Positions 16,964-25,833 are shown, counted from the first letter of the stretch. The stretch: 64,000 nt of DNA from Clostridia bacterium (GCA_017405765.1 JAFQZS010000036.1:23997-87996), one strand, 5' to 3'. The notes: generated from the letters alone by a model not told the origin. Numbers and translations: made by a program.

Positions 16964-18549
16964 GTCGCCTCCCGCCTTATAATGCCGTTGTACGCCGTAA
17001 GAAGTCCCAGCGTCATAAAGAAGATGAGATATACTCTGTAATTATAGAACACATAGTCGAAAAGCCCTTGGAACAAAAAGCCCAAGACCGCCGCGACGCC
17101 CGCCGCTATCATTACGCGGCTCGCCGTCGCCGTCTGCTTCTTTATCGTAGATACGCTGTCGTTGAAAAACGAGAACATGACCAAAAGGAAGACTATAAGT
17201 CCCCATATGCCCATCTCGATGGTAAGCTGCAGATAAAGATTATGCGAATGAGGCGCAACTATCGAATTCAGCGAATAATACGGATATACGCTGTTGAACG
17301 CCTCCGTGCCGTGGCCTATTCCCATATACCAAAAGTCGCTTATCATCTTAAGGCTGCCCTCCCAGATATTAAGACGGTAGCTTGTGGACGAGTCGGCAAG
17401 ATTTGTGATGCTCGCAAATCTGTTTATTATCGACGCGGGCAGCGCGAACGGCACGAAAAGCATAAGCACGGCGCAGATCGCGAGAAGCCTTCTCGAAACG
17501 TAAAAAAGAAACACCGCGAGCGCAAGTATCAGCGCAAGGTAGCATCCGCGCGAATACGTAAGAGCAAGCGCGCACAAAAGCACTAACGTCGATAAGAGAT
17601 AATAAAGCCTGCCGATAAGGCGCTTCGTATTAAACGTCATCGCAAACGTGAGCGGCACCGCCAAAAGCAGATATTCGCCGTAAACGTTGGGATTCTCAAA
17701 CGTCGAATATACTCTGAGGCCAAGCTCCTCGAAAAGCTCCTTGTCGACCCACGTCATATCGAACTGACCGCTTACGTACTGGAACAGTCCGTAAAGGCCG
17801 GTAAAGAGCGCCGCCGTGCAGAATATGAACATCGCCCAGTGAAACTTCTCTTTCGTGTCGATGAGCGATATCACAAGGAAATACGAAATAACGAACATCG
17901 ACCATAAGAGCGCGATATTTACGCTGCTTGACGGAGTGAACGAATTTACGCCGTACACCGCGAGAAGTATTATATAGAAGATAAGGAAAAGCCCCGTGCG
18001 GTTCGTCTTTATCTTATATCTCGTTCCGAATAGCACCTGAAGAAGGAACGCGACCAGCGTAAATCCCAAAAGGCCGGCCGCCGCCATCGTAGGAATGAAC
18101 GGCGCAAGGCCCGCAACGGCTATTATGCCCACCTCCGGACGGCATATCACGATAAATACGAACACTATTGCGACGTATGCGGCCGCGATAAGGTATATGC
18201 CCGTAAAATATGAAACAGCCCCGAAAACGATGAGCAGCACGAGAAATACCGTAAGATTGAATTTTGATATCACGAATTTAAAAAAGCCGAGTATCGCGCT
18301 GTTTTGCGCCATTACGCAAAGGTGAGCGTTGGCGCGCGCAAACAGGCCAAAGAACCAATTTACAAAGCGCGCTATAAAGCTTCGTTCATACATGCGCTCG
18401 AAGTTCTCGCTCGAAAAGGCCCGCACGATGGCGCTGTCTGCAAAAAGCTGCTTCACGAAACGTCCTATCGCATTAAGTATCGTGCCAATGACGCTTGCGT
18501 TGAACCATATAAGGAACTTGTCAAAGCCTCGGTTGAATGCCTTTATCAA
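16960..18549 (-). CDS. O-antigen ligase-like polytopic membrane protein (Wzy_C type)
   Basis: A 529-residue membrane protein with about 10-12 hydrophobic helices after a roughly 90-residue N-terminal region. The conserved block of the O-antigen ligase/polymerase family is visible: FENPNVYGEYLL in the middle and the loop GHGTEAFN....PHSHNLYLQLTIEMG towards the C-terminus. In this Gram-positive context it is more likely a ligase or polymerase of a wall-linked polysaccharide or a bactoprenyl-linked glycan. The start appears to be TTG (18549) behind AAGGGATG; no in-frame ATG lies nearby. Confidence 0.85.
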   Translation of the reverse strand: MIKAFNRGFDKFLIWFNASVIGTILNAIGRFVKQLFADSAIVRAFSSENFERMYERSFIARFVNWFFGLFARANAHLCVMAQNSAILGFFKFVISKFNLTVFLVLLIVFGAVSYFTGIYLIAAAYVAIVFVFIVICRPEVGIIAVAGLAPFIPTMAAAGLLGFTLVAFLLQVLFGTRYKIKTNRTGLFLIFYIILLAVYGVNSFTPSSSVNIALLWSMFVISYFLVISLIDTKEKFHWAMFIFCTAALFTGLYGLFQYVSGQFDMTWVDKELFEELGLRVYSTFENPNVYGEYLLLAVPLTFAMTFNTKRLIGRLYYLLSTLVLLCALALTYSRGCYLALILALAVFLFYVSRRLLAICAVLMLFVPFALPASIINRFASITNLADSSTSYRLNIWEGSLKMISDFWYMGIGHGTEAFNSVYPYYSLNSIVAPHSHNLYLQLTIEMGIWGLIVFLLVMFSFFNDSVSTIKKQTATASRVMIAAGVAAVLGFLFQGLFDYVFYNYRVYLIFFMTLGLLTAYNGIIRREAT

Positions 18550-18588
18550 TATCGATCACATCCCTTCTGTAAAAATAATTAAAAAATT

Positions 18589-20169
18589 CTAGTCGTTTTC
18601 TTTATCTTCATCGCCGCTTTTTCCCTTCAGCCTGCCGAAAAGCGAGGATAATATATCGTTTACCTCGCCGATCCGCATAGCCTTCGACGCGCCCAGATAG
18701 ACCGCGCCGGAAACGACAAAGCAGACAACGAGCGCTATAAGCGTTGTAAAGCGGCCCAGCGAAAGCTTATTCATAAAATAAGAAAGTACGCACATCACCG
18801 CGCACGATATAACGAACAGCGCCGCGCTCTTACCTATAAATACGCCCATGCGTCCGTCCGCTTTTCTGCCGTCGCGCCTGTTCTGAAGCGCGTAGAGCGC
18901 CGCGCCCGCGTAAGTTATCGAAACGGCCGAAGCAAGCGCAATGCCGTATATGCCCATAGGCGTTCTCGACAGAAGGAGCGCCAGCGCAAGGTTTATGACT
19001 ATCGAGCCTATCGCCACCTTCATCGGCGTTTTCGAGTCTCCGGAGGAGTAGAAGTATTTATTGAGTATCTCCTGCCATGAAAAGCCGAACATACCTATCG
19101 TATACATCATAAGCGCAAACGCCGTCATCTGCGCGTCGCCCGAAGTAAACGAGCCGCTCTCGTACACTACGCGAACGACGCCGCGCGCAAAAACGATGAA
19201 AAAGGCCGCGACCGGCACAACTATCAGAGTCACGCTCTTTATCATCGTATAGAGCATATCGCGCGCGCCCTCGCGGTCTCCCGCCGCCTGCATGCGCGAA
19301 AGGCTCGGAAAATACAGATTCGTCATCGCATAAGAGAACACGCCCGCAACGATAAAATAAAGCTTGTACGAATAATCAAGCACCGTAACGCCCCACGAAG
19401 CATAGTAGGATGCAATATTAAGAGTGATAAGGTTGTTAAGCGGCATGACCCATGACGATATCAATACGGGGCCCGCCATTTTTACGGACGATCTTAATCC
19501 CTCGTCCCCAAAATCTATGCCTAGTCTGAAGCGGTAGCCGAATTTGTAAAGCGGTGGCAGCAGAATAAGAAGCTGAAGCACCCAGCCTATAACGAGCGCC
19601 GCCGCAAGGCCGCCGATACCGAAGCGTCCGTTGAGCGTTACGAAATACAGGACCATAAGCGCATTCGACAAAAGGCTCATTATCGCCGGTATCTTAAAGC
19701 TGCCGAACGACTGAAGAACGCCCACGAACGTATAGCTCATCGCAGCGAGCAGTATTATCGGCGTAAATACCATAAGAAGCTTTGCACAGAGCGAGAACGT
19801 ATCGCCCGAAAAGCCGGACGCGAGAAGGTTTACTACCGCTCCCGGGAATATGCATATGAGCGCGGCTATGACAAGAGCAACTAGCAGCACCGCGTTCAAA
19901 AAATTATTTACGAATTTAAAGGCGCGCTCTTTTCCGTCGTTCTGAAGAAACCTGTTCATAACAGGTATGAACGCCGCCGCCACAGCCGTTCCGAGCGTAA
20001 TGTCGAATATGGTGAGCGGTATGCGGCTGGCCGCCGAAAACGCCGCCGCCTCCATCCCAGTGCCGTAAAAGTACGCCATAAGCGAATCGCGCACGAGACC
20101 TAGAAGCTTTGACGCCAGTATGGCGAACACTATAAAGCCGTAAGTTTTTATCGCTGTTTTACTCTGCAT
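18589..20169 (-). CDS. murJ: Lipid II flippase MurJ (MviN family)
   Basis: MOP-superfamily flippase moving lipid II or a related lipid-linked oligosaccharide across the membrane. With the start at the ATG at 20169 the product has 526 residues and about 14 helices; a longer reading would run 96 bases deeper into trmD and lacks MurJ-like sequence. The N-terminus ASKLLGLVRDSLMAYFYGTG is the family signature, with the conserved Arg. It overlaps the trmD stop by 11 bases. Being next to an O-antigen-ligase-like gene and a glycosyltransferase, a role with a surface polysaccharide is also possible. Confidence 0.9.
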   Translation of the reverse strand: MQSKTAIKTYGFIVFAILASKLLGLVRDSLMAYFYGTGMEAAAFSAASRIPLTIFDITLGTAVAAAFIPVMNRFLQNDGKERAFKFVNNFLNAVLLVALVIAALICIFPGAVVNLLASGFSGDTFSLCAKLLMVFTPIILLAAMSYTFVGVLQSFGSFKIPAIMSLLSNALMVLYFVTLNGRFGIGGLAAALVIGWVLQLLILLPPLYKFGYRFRLGIDFGDEGLRSSVKMAGPVLISSWVMPLNNLITLNIASYYASWGVTVLDYSYKLYFIVAGVFSYAMTNLYFPSLSRMQAAGDREGARDMLYTMIKSVTLIVVPVAAFFIVFARGVVRVVYESGSFTSGDAQMTAFALMMYTIGMFGFSWQEILNKYFYSSGDSKTPMKVAIGSIVINLALALLLSRTPMGIYGIALASAVSITYAGAALYALQNRRDGRKADGRMGVFIGKSAALFVISCAVMCVLSYFMNKLSLGRFTTLIALVVCFVVSGAVYLGASKAMRIGEVNDILSSLFGRLKGKSGDEDKEND

Positions 20170-20863
20170 CTTTACTGTCACCCACGTATTTTTCGTAAAG
20201 GTCGGGGCGCTTCGTCCGCGTACGTTCAACGCTCTTTGAAAGCCGCCATTTTTCGATATTCGCATGGTGGCCGCTTATGAGCACGTCCGGCACCCTCAGT
20301 CCCATATATTCCTCGGGACGCGTGTACTGCGGATATTCCAAAAGCCCGTTCTGATGGCTCTCCTTCAAAAAGCTCTCGTCGTCCTTTAAAACGCCCGGCA
20401 CGAGGCGGCATACGGTATCGCACAGAACGAGCGCGGGCAGCTCGCCGCCCGTAAGCACGTAATCGCCTATCGATATCTCTTTTGCGTCCGTAAGAATAAG
20501 CGCGCGCTCGTCCACGCCCTCGTAATGACCGCAAAGCACCACTATATGCTCCTCTTTTGAAAGCTCGCCCGCAAGCTTTTGCGTAAGCGGCCGTCCCTGC
20601 GGCGACATATATATAAAGCAGGGCTTTTCGCCGTCGCCGCAAACGCTTTTATACGCTTCGTATATCGGTTCGGCCTGCATGAGCATACCGCGCCCGCCGC
20701 CGTAGGGATAATCGTCCACGCGGCGGTGCTTGTCTTGCGTAAAGTCGCGTATGTTCACGCAGTTTATCGAAATAACCCCGGCGCGTCTCGCGCGGCCTAT
20801 GATGCTCTCGGAGAGCACCGTCTCCATCATGTCGGGAAAGAGAGTAAGTATATCAATCTTCAT
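20159..20863 (-). CDS. trmD: tRNA (guanine(37)-N(1))-methyltransferase (TrmD)
   Basis: SPOUT-class enzyme that methylates G37 next to the anticodon and prevents +1 frameshifting. The chosen start at 20863 (MKIDILTLFPDM) matches the family N-terminus and gives 234 residues. Motifs seen: DYPYGGGRGM, SPQGRPL, LCGHYEGVDER and SIGDYVLTGGELPA, the knotted SAM-binding site. It overlaps the rimM stop by 11 bases. The usual next gene, rplS, is absent; murJ follows instead. Confidence 0.97.
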   Translation of the reverse strand: MKIDILTLFPDMMETVLSESIIGRARRAGVISINCVNIRDFTQDKHRRVDDYPYGGGRGMLMQAEPIYEAYKSVCGDGEKPCFIYMSPQGRPLTQKLAGELSKEEHIVVLCGHYEGVDERALILTDAKEISIGDYVLTGGELPALVLCDTVCRLVPGVLKDDESFLKESHQNGLLEYPQYTRPEEYMGLRVPDVLISGHHANIEKWRLSKSVERTRTKRPDLYEKYVGDSKDAE

Positions 20864-21377
20864 CGTCCAAAAGCCCCGCAATAGGCGTTATCCGCATAAC
20901 GCCTCCCTCTATATCCACGCTGTCGATGACGTCGGGTATGGCGGGTATGAGATACTGCTTCTTCTTTTTGCCCCCGCCGTCCTTTTCGTCAACAACGTAA
21001 ACGTCGTTCGCTCCTGTCTGAAGCACCTCGGTTATCCTGCCGAGCGTACGCCCGCCCGGCACGGTGACTACGCTCAGTCCCATGAGATCGGATATGTAGT
21101 AAACTCCCTTGGGCAGCTTCGGCAGATCTGCCTTATCAATATATAATAACTCGTTTTTTATTAAAAGTCCATCGTTGGCGCTGTCCACGCCGCGAAACTT
21201 TATTCTCGCCGTATTTTTCTGAAAGCTCATGCGCTCGACCGTAAGCGCGCGCCCGCTTTCAAGATAAAATTCGCCGTAGTTCTCCAGATCATACACGCTG
21301 TCGCAGTAGTGGATACACTTTACCGCGCCGCGCACTCCGTTAGTATTTACTATTTTGGCTATTACCGTTCTTTTCAT
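20853..21377 (-). CDS. rimM: 16S rRNA processing/ribosome maturation factor RimM
   Basis: RimM binds S19 and assists maturation of the 30S head. The product has 174 residues, normal length. The N-terminal RimM domain (IVNTNGVRGAVKCIHY) is followed by a C-terminal PRC-barrel (YYISDLMGLSVVT...LGRITEVLQTGANDVYVV). It overlaps trmD. A 165-base spacer with a strong inverted repeat separates it from khpA upstream. Confidence 0.95.
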   Translation of the reverse strand: MKRTVIAKIVNTNGVRGAVKCIHYCDSVYDLENYGEFYLESGRALTVERMSFQKNTARIKFRGVDSANDGLLIKNELLYIDKADLPKLPKGVYYISDLMGLSVVTVPGGRTLGRITEVLQTGANDVYVVDEKDGGGKKKKQYLIPAIPDVIDSVDIEGGVMRITPIAGLLDDED

Positions 21378-21401
21378 AACGCATCTCCGTATATGATTTG
21401 A

Positions 21402-21473
21402 GCGTGCTTCAAAACGCGCGGAAAATCATCCGTCCAAAATCGGCGCGCCGCGCCGCTGCGTTTTGAAACACGC
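21402..21473 (-). other. Long inverted repeat between khpA and rimM
   Basis: Arms GCGTGCTTCAAAACGC (21402-21417) and GCGTTTTGAAACACGC (21458-21473) form a 16-position stem. The single difference is a mismatch in plus-strand RNA but a G.U pair in minus-strand RNA, which is the direction of the operon. The 40-base loop contains a further GC-rich palindrome (GGCGCGCC). No T-run follows, so it is not an ordinary terminator. It sits about 25 bases before rimM. Confidence 0.6.
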
Positions 21474-21542
21474 CCCTGTTCCCCCCGAAAATACCCGAAT
21501 CCGAGGCCTCGCACGACGCGCGTGTTACATGCGCGCGTGCGC

Positions 21543-21773
21543 CTAATCCATTATATCAACAACGGCTTTCTTATTCGGGTCATGATTGCTTGCCTTGATA
21601 ACGGTGCGTATCGCCTTTGCGATACGTCCCTGTTTGCCTATCACCTTGCCCATATCTTCCTTAGCGACGCGAAGCTCCAATATGATCTCGGTGTCAGTCT
21701 CTCTTTCTTCTACAGAGACTTCATCGGCGTTGTCCACAAGCATTTTCGCTATAAAGGTCAGTAAATCTTTCAT
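21543..21773 (-). CDS. khpA: KH-domain RNA-binding protein KhpA (YlqC)
   Basis: A 76-residue protein formed by a single KH domain, with the GxxG loop in VIGKQGRIAKAI. KhpA pairs with KhpB in other Firmicutes and affects cell elongation and RNA levels. The order rpsP-khpA-rimM-trmD is the conserved one. The start ATG at 21773 is 18 bases after the rpsP stop. Confidence 0.95.
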   Translation of the reverse strand: MKDLLTFIAKMLVDNADEVSVEERETDTEIILELRVAKEDMGKVIGKQGRIAKAIRTVIKASNHDPNKKAVVDIMD

Positions 21774-21791
21774 TCTTTACCCCTCCGCAGC

Positions 21792-22031
21792 TTATATTAC
21801 GCCGCTCTTTTTGAGTAATGCCTTAACGGTATCGGTCGGCTTTGCGCCGTTTCTTAACCACTTCTGAACCTTCTCTGCGTCAACAGTTATCGAAGCGGGT
21901 TCTACGAGCGGATTGTAAGTACCGATCTCTTCAATGAATCTGCCGTCGCGCGGATATCTCGAATCTGCTACGACGATCCTGTAAAAAGGAGCTTTCTTTG
22001 CACCCATTCTCTTAAGTCTTATCTTTACCAT
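21792..22031 (-). CDS. rpsP: 30S ribosomal protein S16
   Basis: Small-subunit protein S16, 79 residues, needed for assembly of the 5' domain of 16S rRNA. The family signature [25 protein letters not shown] is at the N-terminus, followed by the GTYNPL segment. It lies between ffh and khpA, as in most Firmicutes. A strong AAGGAGGTGA ribosome site precedes the ATG. Confidence 0.98.
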   Translation of the reverse strand: MVKIRLKRMGAKKAPFYRIVVADSRYPRDGRFIEEIGTYNPLVEPASITVDAEKVQKWLRNGAKPTDTVKALLKKSGVI

Positions 22032-22075
22032 TTACATGTCACCTCCTTAAAAATCATGCTGTCTATAAAACATCG

Positions 22076-23419
22076 CTACATTGGAAAAGGCAGTCTGCCC
22101 ATGCCGCGAAGCTTTTTCTTGCCCTGTTTGCCCGACATCTGCTTCACCATGCGCTTCATCTGATCGAATTGGCGCAAAAGTCTGTTTATATCCTCTATCT
22201 TCGTGCCGCTGCCCTGCGCTATGCGGCGCTTTCTCGAGGAGTTTATTATCTCGGGATTCTGCCGCTCGTAAGGCGTCATCGACTGTATTATAGCGGCTAT
22301 CCTGTCAAGCTGTCTGTCGTCTAAATTAGCCCCCGCAAGCGCCTTTTTGTTCACGCCGGGCATCATTCCCAAAATATCGGAAAGCGAACCCATCTGCTTC
22401 ATCTGCTGTATGTTGTCAAAAAAGTCCTCAAGATCGAATTTGTTCTCGCGAAGCTTTTTATCCATCTCGGCGAGCTTTTTTTCATCGAAGTTCTTCTGCG
22501 CCTTTTCGATAAGGCTCAAAACGTCGCCCATGCCCAAAATACGCGAGGCCATTCTGTCGGGATAGAACGGCTCGATATCCGTAAGCTTCTCGCCCATGCC
22601 GACGTACTTTATCGGCTTATTCGTTACGGCGCGCACCGAAAGCGCCGCGCCTCCGCGCGTATCGCCGTCAAGCTTTGTCATTACCACGCCGTCGATGCCC
22701 AGGGCGTTGTTAAAGCCCTCGGCCACGTTCACGGCGTCCTGACCCGTCATCGCGTCAACTACCAAAAGTATCTCATGAGGCTCGACCTCGGCCTTTATGT
22801 TCTTTAACTCGTCCATGAGCGTTTCGTCTATATGAAGACGACCGGCCGTGTCTATGAACACCATGTCGTTGCCGTTTTTCTTCGCCTGCTCCACGGCGGC
22901 GCGAGCTATTTTCACCGGCTCCTTTGAGCCGTCTATCTTAAACACCGGCACGCCGACCTGCGAGCCTACGACCTCAAGCTGCTTTATTGCTGCGGGGCGG
23001 TACACGTCGCACGCGGCGAGCAGAGGCCGCTTGCCTTGATTTTTGAAGCTCAGCGCTATTTTTGCGGCCTGCGTCGTTTTGCCCGCGCCCTGAAGGCCCA
23101 CCATCATGATTATCGTGGGCGGCTTTGAGGCTATCTCGATCTTCGACTGAGACGAGCCCATAAGCGCGGTCATTTCCTCATTTACTATCTTTATTACCTG
23201 CTGCGCCGGAGTAAGGCTTTCCATAACCTCGGCGCCGACGGCGCGTTCAGATACTGTTTTTACGAAGTCGCGCACTACCTTGTAGTTTACGTCGGCCTCC
23301 AAAAGTGCGAGACGTATTTCGCGCATTACTTCTTTTATATCCGATTCGCTCAGCTTGCCTTTGCCGCGAAGCTTTTTAAAGACTGCCTGAAGCTTATCCG
23401 ACAGGCTTTCAAACGCCAT
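22076..23419 (-). CDS. ffh: Signal recognition particle protein Ffh (SRP54)
   Basis: GTPase subunit of the signal recognition particle that delivers nascent membrane and secreted proteins to FtsY and SecYEG. The product has 447 residues. N domain at about 1-90; G domain with GLQGAGKTTQ (P-loop), DTAGRLHID and TKLDGDTRGG; methionine-rich M domain from about 300, with MMPGVNKKAL and a basic C-terminal GRLPFPM. It follows ylxM by 15 bases, the conserved pairing. Confidence 0.98.
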   Translation of the reverse strand: MAFESLSDKLQAVFKKLRGKGKLSESDIKEVMREIRLALLEADVNYKVVRDFVKTVSERAVGAEVMESLTPAQQVIKIVNEEMTALMGSSQSKIEIASKPPTIIMMVGLQGAGKTTQAAKIALSFKNQGKRPLLAACDVYRPAAIKQLEVVGSQVGVPVFKIDGSKEPVKIARAAVEQAKKNGNDMVFIDTAGRLHIDETLMDELKNIKAEVEPHEILLVVDAMTGQDAVNVAEGFNNALGIDGVVMTKLDGDTRGGAALSVRAVTNKPIKYVGMGEKLTDIEPFYPDRMASRILGMGDVLSLIEKAQKNFDEKKLAEMDKKLRENKFDLEDFFDNIQQMKQMGSLSDILGMMPGVNKKALAGANLDDRQLDRIAAIIQSMTPYERQNPEIINSSRKRRIAQGSGTKIEDINRLLRQFDQMKRMVKQMSGKQGKKKLRGMGRLPFPM

Positions 23420-23434
23420 ATCTCACACCTCCGT

Positions 23435-23788
23435 TTATTCTTGTCTTAAGATCGAAAGCGCAGACCTTATTTTATCGGCCCAAGAAAGCGCGTTTTCGTT
23501 CGTTGAGCCGCGTATTTCGCGCTCCGCCTCTTCAAGAATATCGGCGGCGCGGCGTATCTGTACGAATCGCTCGACAAAGCCGAGCTTTTCGTCAAGCTCC
23601 AAAAGCGCGTTTTCCGAACGCTTTATAAGGTCGTGTACCCCCTGGCGCGTCACGCCCACATGCTCGGATATCTCAAAAAGCGACATATCCTCGTTATAGT
23701 AAAGATCCATCACTTCGCGCTGTCTCTCTGTCAGCGTTTCGCCGTAATAGTCGAGCAGCAGATTTATTCTAAGATCTTTTCCGTGCAT
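23435..23788 (-). CDS. ylxM: YlxM/p13-family helix-turn-helix protein (UPF0122)
   Basis: Small SRP-associated protein, 117 residues from the ATG at 23788, which has GGAGG eight bases upstream; an upstream in-frame GTG overlaps the ribosome site and is less likely. The centre reads LTERQREVMDLYYNEDMSLFEISEHVGVTRQGVHDLIKR, a sigma-70 region 4-like HTH. YlxM is described as an SRP modulator in streptococci. It is the first gene of the ffh operon behind a good promoter. Confidence 0.92.
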   Translation of the reverse strand: MHGKDLRINLLLDYYGETLTERQREVMDLYYNEDMSLFEISEHVGVTRQGVHDLIKRSENALLELDEKLGFVERFVQIRRAADILEEAEREIRGSTNENALSWADKIRSALSILRQE

Positions 23789-23803
23789 AGGGGCCACCTC
23801 CTA

Positions 23804-23824
23804 TGTAAAGATATGTTCTTTACA
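23804..23824 (-). promoter_or_regulatory. TGTAAAG inverted repeat in the ylxM leader
   Basis: TGTAAAG (23804-23810) and CTTTACA (23818-23824) form an inverted repeat just downstream of the ylxM promoter, and a third TGTAAAG half-site lies upstream at 23876-23882. This arrangement could be an operator. No regulator can be assigned. Confidence 0.4.
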
Positions 23825-23837
23825 ATGCGGAATTTAT

Positions 23838-23865
23838 TTTATAATAAGCGTGCGCCGTTTGTCAA
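23838..23865 (-). promoter_or_regulatory. ylxM-ffh operon promoter (sigma-A type)
   Basis: On the minus strand a perfect TTGACA -35 box (23860-23865) and TATAAA -10 box (23838-23843) are separated by 16 bases, about 50 bases upstream of ylxM. It probably drives the full run from ylxM to at least trmD. Confidence 0.85.
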
Positions 23866-23937
23866 GTAAAAATACTGTAAAGATAAGAAAAAATAAAATT
23901 TTTTTGCATCTGCCGCTTTCAAAGCGGCGATAAAAAG

Positions 23938-23970
23938 CGGCCGAGACGCCCGATCGGCGCGCCCCGGCCG
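23938..23970 (-). terminator. Strong intrinsic terminator after the pyridoxal/pyridoxamine kinase gene
   Basis: A GC-rich hairpin with CGGCCG arms and a partly paired interior (GGGGCG... with ...GGCGTCTC) is followed on the minus strand by CTTTTTATC. It lies 15 bases after the kinase stop and closes the yqfC-to-kinase run. A second small hairpin (GCCGCTTT/AAAGCGGC, 23912-23928) follows. Confidence 0.8.
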
Positions 23971-23985
23971 TTTTCTGTTTTTTTA

Positions 23986-24831
23986 TTACCTCAGCTTCCC
24001 CATAAGCTCATAAAGCCCCGCTTCAAAGTTTACGCCGAAGCGCACGTCCGTGCCTGCCGCCTTTGTGCGCTTTATGCTGTCCGCCGTAAAGCCCACGGCT
24101 ATATCTGCGGCCTCGGGGAGCGATTTTGCGCGCAAGAGCGCCGCAAGCAGCACGCTTGCGAATACGTCGCCCGTGCCGTGGTAAAATCCCTCCACTCTGT
24201 CGCGGCAGACATAATGCATTTCGGTTGAACCCGCTTCGATGCAGGCCGCGCCGAGCGTATCTCGGTCAAAGCTTACGCCGGTAAGCACAGCCGCCTTTAC
24301 GCCCAGCGAAAGAAGACCGCGCATTATATCTCCGATGAACTTTTCGTCGTGGGGCGGCTTTTTATAAGGCATATCGAGCATAAAGCACGCTTCCGTTATA
24401 TTAGGCGTTATTATATCGGCCTTTTTGCAAAGGCCGCGCATACCGGCAACGAAATTGCGCGAAAACACCTTGTACATCTCGCCGTGGTCTGCCATTACGG
24501 GATCGACGAGTATCAGCGTATCGTCGCATCTCAGCTCGTCGAATATCTCCGACACTATGTCAAGCTGGCGAAACGAGCCCAAAAATCCCGAATATATCGC
24601 GTCGAAAGTAAGGCCGAGCGACTTCCAATGGTCTGCGAACGGCTTTAAGTCCTCGGTAAGATCGCGGTACGTATAGCCCGAAAGGCCGCCCGTATGCGTT
24701 GAAAGCACCGCCGTCGGTATGACGCTCGTCTCAACGCCCGCCGCCGAGATTATCGGCAGCGCGACCGTAAGCGAGCAGCGTCCGAAGCCCGATATGTCGT
24801 GTATGGCCGCAGCTCTTTTCTGTCTTTCCAT
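23986..24831 (-). CDS. Pyridoxal/pyridoxamine kinase (PdxY/PdxK-like, ribokinase fold)
   Basis: Vitamin B6 salvage kinase phosphorylating pyridoxal, pyridoxamine or pyridoxine. The product has 281 residues. The N-terminus has HDISGFGRCSLTVALPIISAAG and VLSTHTGG, and the ribokinase-type active site is in FYHGTGDVFASVLLAALLR, with the catalytic Asp of the GTGD motif. The middle LILVDPVMADHGEMY is also typical. Substrate preference cannot be read from sequence. It is the last gene of its transcript, followed by a strong terminator. Confidence 0.9.
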   Translation of the reverse strand: MERQKRAAAIHDISGFGRCSLTVALPIISAAGVETSVIPTAVLSTHTGGLSGYTYRDLTEDLKPFADHWKSLGLTFDAIYSGFLGSFRQLDIVSEIFDELRCDDTLILVDPVMADHGEMYKVFSRNFVAGMRGLCKKADIITPNITEACFMLDMPYKKPPHDEKFIGDIMRGLLSLGVKAAVLTGVSFDRDTLGAACIEAGSTEMHYVCRDRVEGFYHGTGDVFASVLLAALLRAKSLPEAADIAVGFTADSIKRTKAAGTDVRFGVNFEAGLYELMGKLR

Positions 24832-24855
24832 TCGTATTCACTCCAAGTGCTTTTT

Positions 24856-25833
24856 TCAGAATCCGTTCGGGTGCGAGCTGTGCCAGCGCCATGCCGAAGC
24901 GACGATCTTCTCGATATCGTCGAATTCCGGTTTAAAGCCCAATATTTTTTTCGCCTTTTCGGGCGAAGCTACGAGCAGGGCGGGGTCGCCCGCGCGTCTT
25001 TTGCCTATTTCTACCTTGAAATCGACGCCGCTTACTTTTTTCGTGACCTCGATTATCTCGCGCACGCTGAATCCCGTGCCGTAGCCCAAGTTGAACGCCT
25101 CAGACTCGCCTCCCGCACCGAGATAATCAAGCGCAAGTATATGCGCGTTCGCAAGATCGCGCACGTCAATATAGTCGCGTATGCAGGTGCCGTCCTTTGT
25201 TTTGTAGTCGTCTCCGAATATCATTATCTTGTCGCGCTTTCCCATAGCCGCCTGTATAACGAGCGGGATAAGGTGCGTTTCGGGCGAATGGTCTTCGCCT
25301 ATGTTTATATCGTCGCGCGCGCCCGCCACGTTGAAATAGCGGAGAGCCGCGTACTTTATACCATAAGCCCTGTCGCACCATTTCAAAAGGCGCTCGATGG
25401 CAAGCTTCGTCTCGCCGTAGGGATTCGTCGGGTCTTTCCTGTCGTCCTCCAAAATGGGCACTCTCTCCGGCTCGCCGTACACGGCGGCCGACGACGAGAA
25501 AACTATATTTTTGACGTTGTGCCTAACCATCGCGCCGACTAAGGATATCGCGCCGCCCATATTGTTCTCATAATACTTGAGCGGGTTTTCCACGCTCTCG
25601 CCGACTAAAGAATTCGCGGCGAAATGTATTATCGCGTCTATCTTCTCCGTTTCAAATACCTTATCCAAAAAGGCCGCGTCTCTGAGGTCGCCCTGATAGA
25701 GCTTCATGCCGCGCGCCGCCTCCTTATGGCCGCAGGCGAGATTGTCTATTATCACGGCCTCTCTGCCTATATCGGAAAGCTTCGCCGCTATATGGCTTCC
25801 AACGTAGCCTGCTCCTCCCGTTACAAGTATCAT
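24856..25833 (-). CDS. galE: UDP-glucose 4-epimerase (GalE)
   Basis: NAD-dependent SDR enzyme that interconverts UDP-glucose and UDP-galactose (or the N-acetyl forms), supplying sugars for surface glycans or galactose use. The product has 325 residues. NAD-binding GGAGYVGSH is at residues 6-14; SSSAAVYG and the catalytic YGETK motif follow, with the GYGTGFSVREII segment near the C-terminus. No gal operon is adjacent; it lies between mutS2 and the pyridoxal kinase. Confidence 0.95.
   Translation of the reverse strand: MILVTGGAGYVGSHIAAKLSDIGREAVIIDNLACGHKEAARGMKLYQGDLRDAAFLDKVFETEKIDAIIHFAANSLVGESVENPLKYYENNMGGAISLVGAMVRHNVKNIVFSSSAAVYGEPERVPILEDDRKDPTNPYGETKLAIERLLKWCDRAYGIKYAALRYFNVAGARDDINIGEDHSPETHLIPLVIQAAMGKRDKIMIFGDDYKTKDGTCIRDYIDVRDLANAHILALDYLGAGGESEAFNLGYGTGFSVREIIEVTKKVSGVDFKVEIGKRRAGDPALLVASPEKAKKILGFKPEFDDIEKIVASAWRWHSSHPNGF

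Noticed and set aside
23912..23928. GCCGCTTTCAAAGCGGC hairpin as a plus-strand terminator
   Set aside because: No T-run follows on the plus strand and no plus-strand gene is upstream; at most a secondary element behind the kinase terminator.
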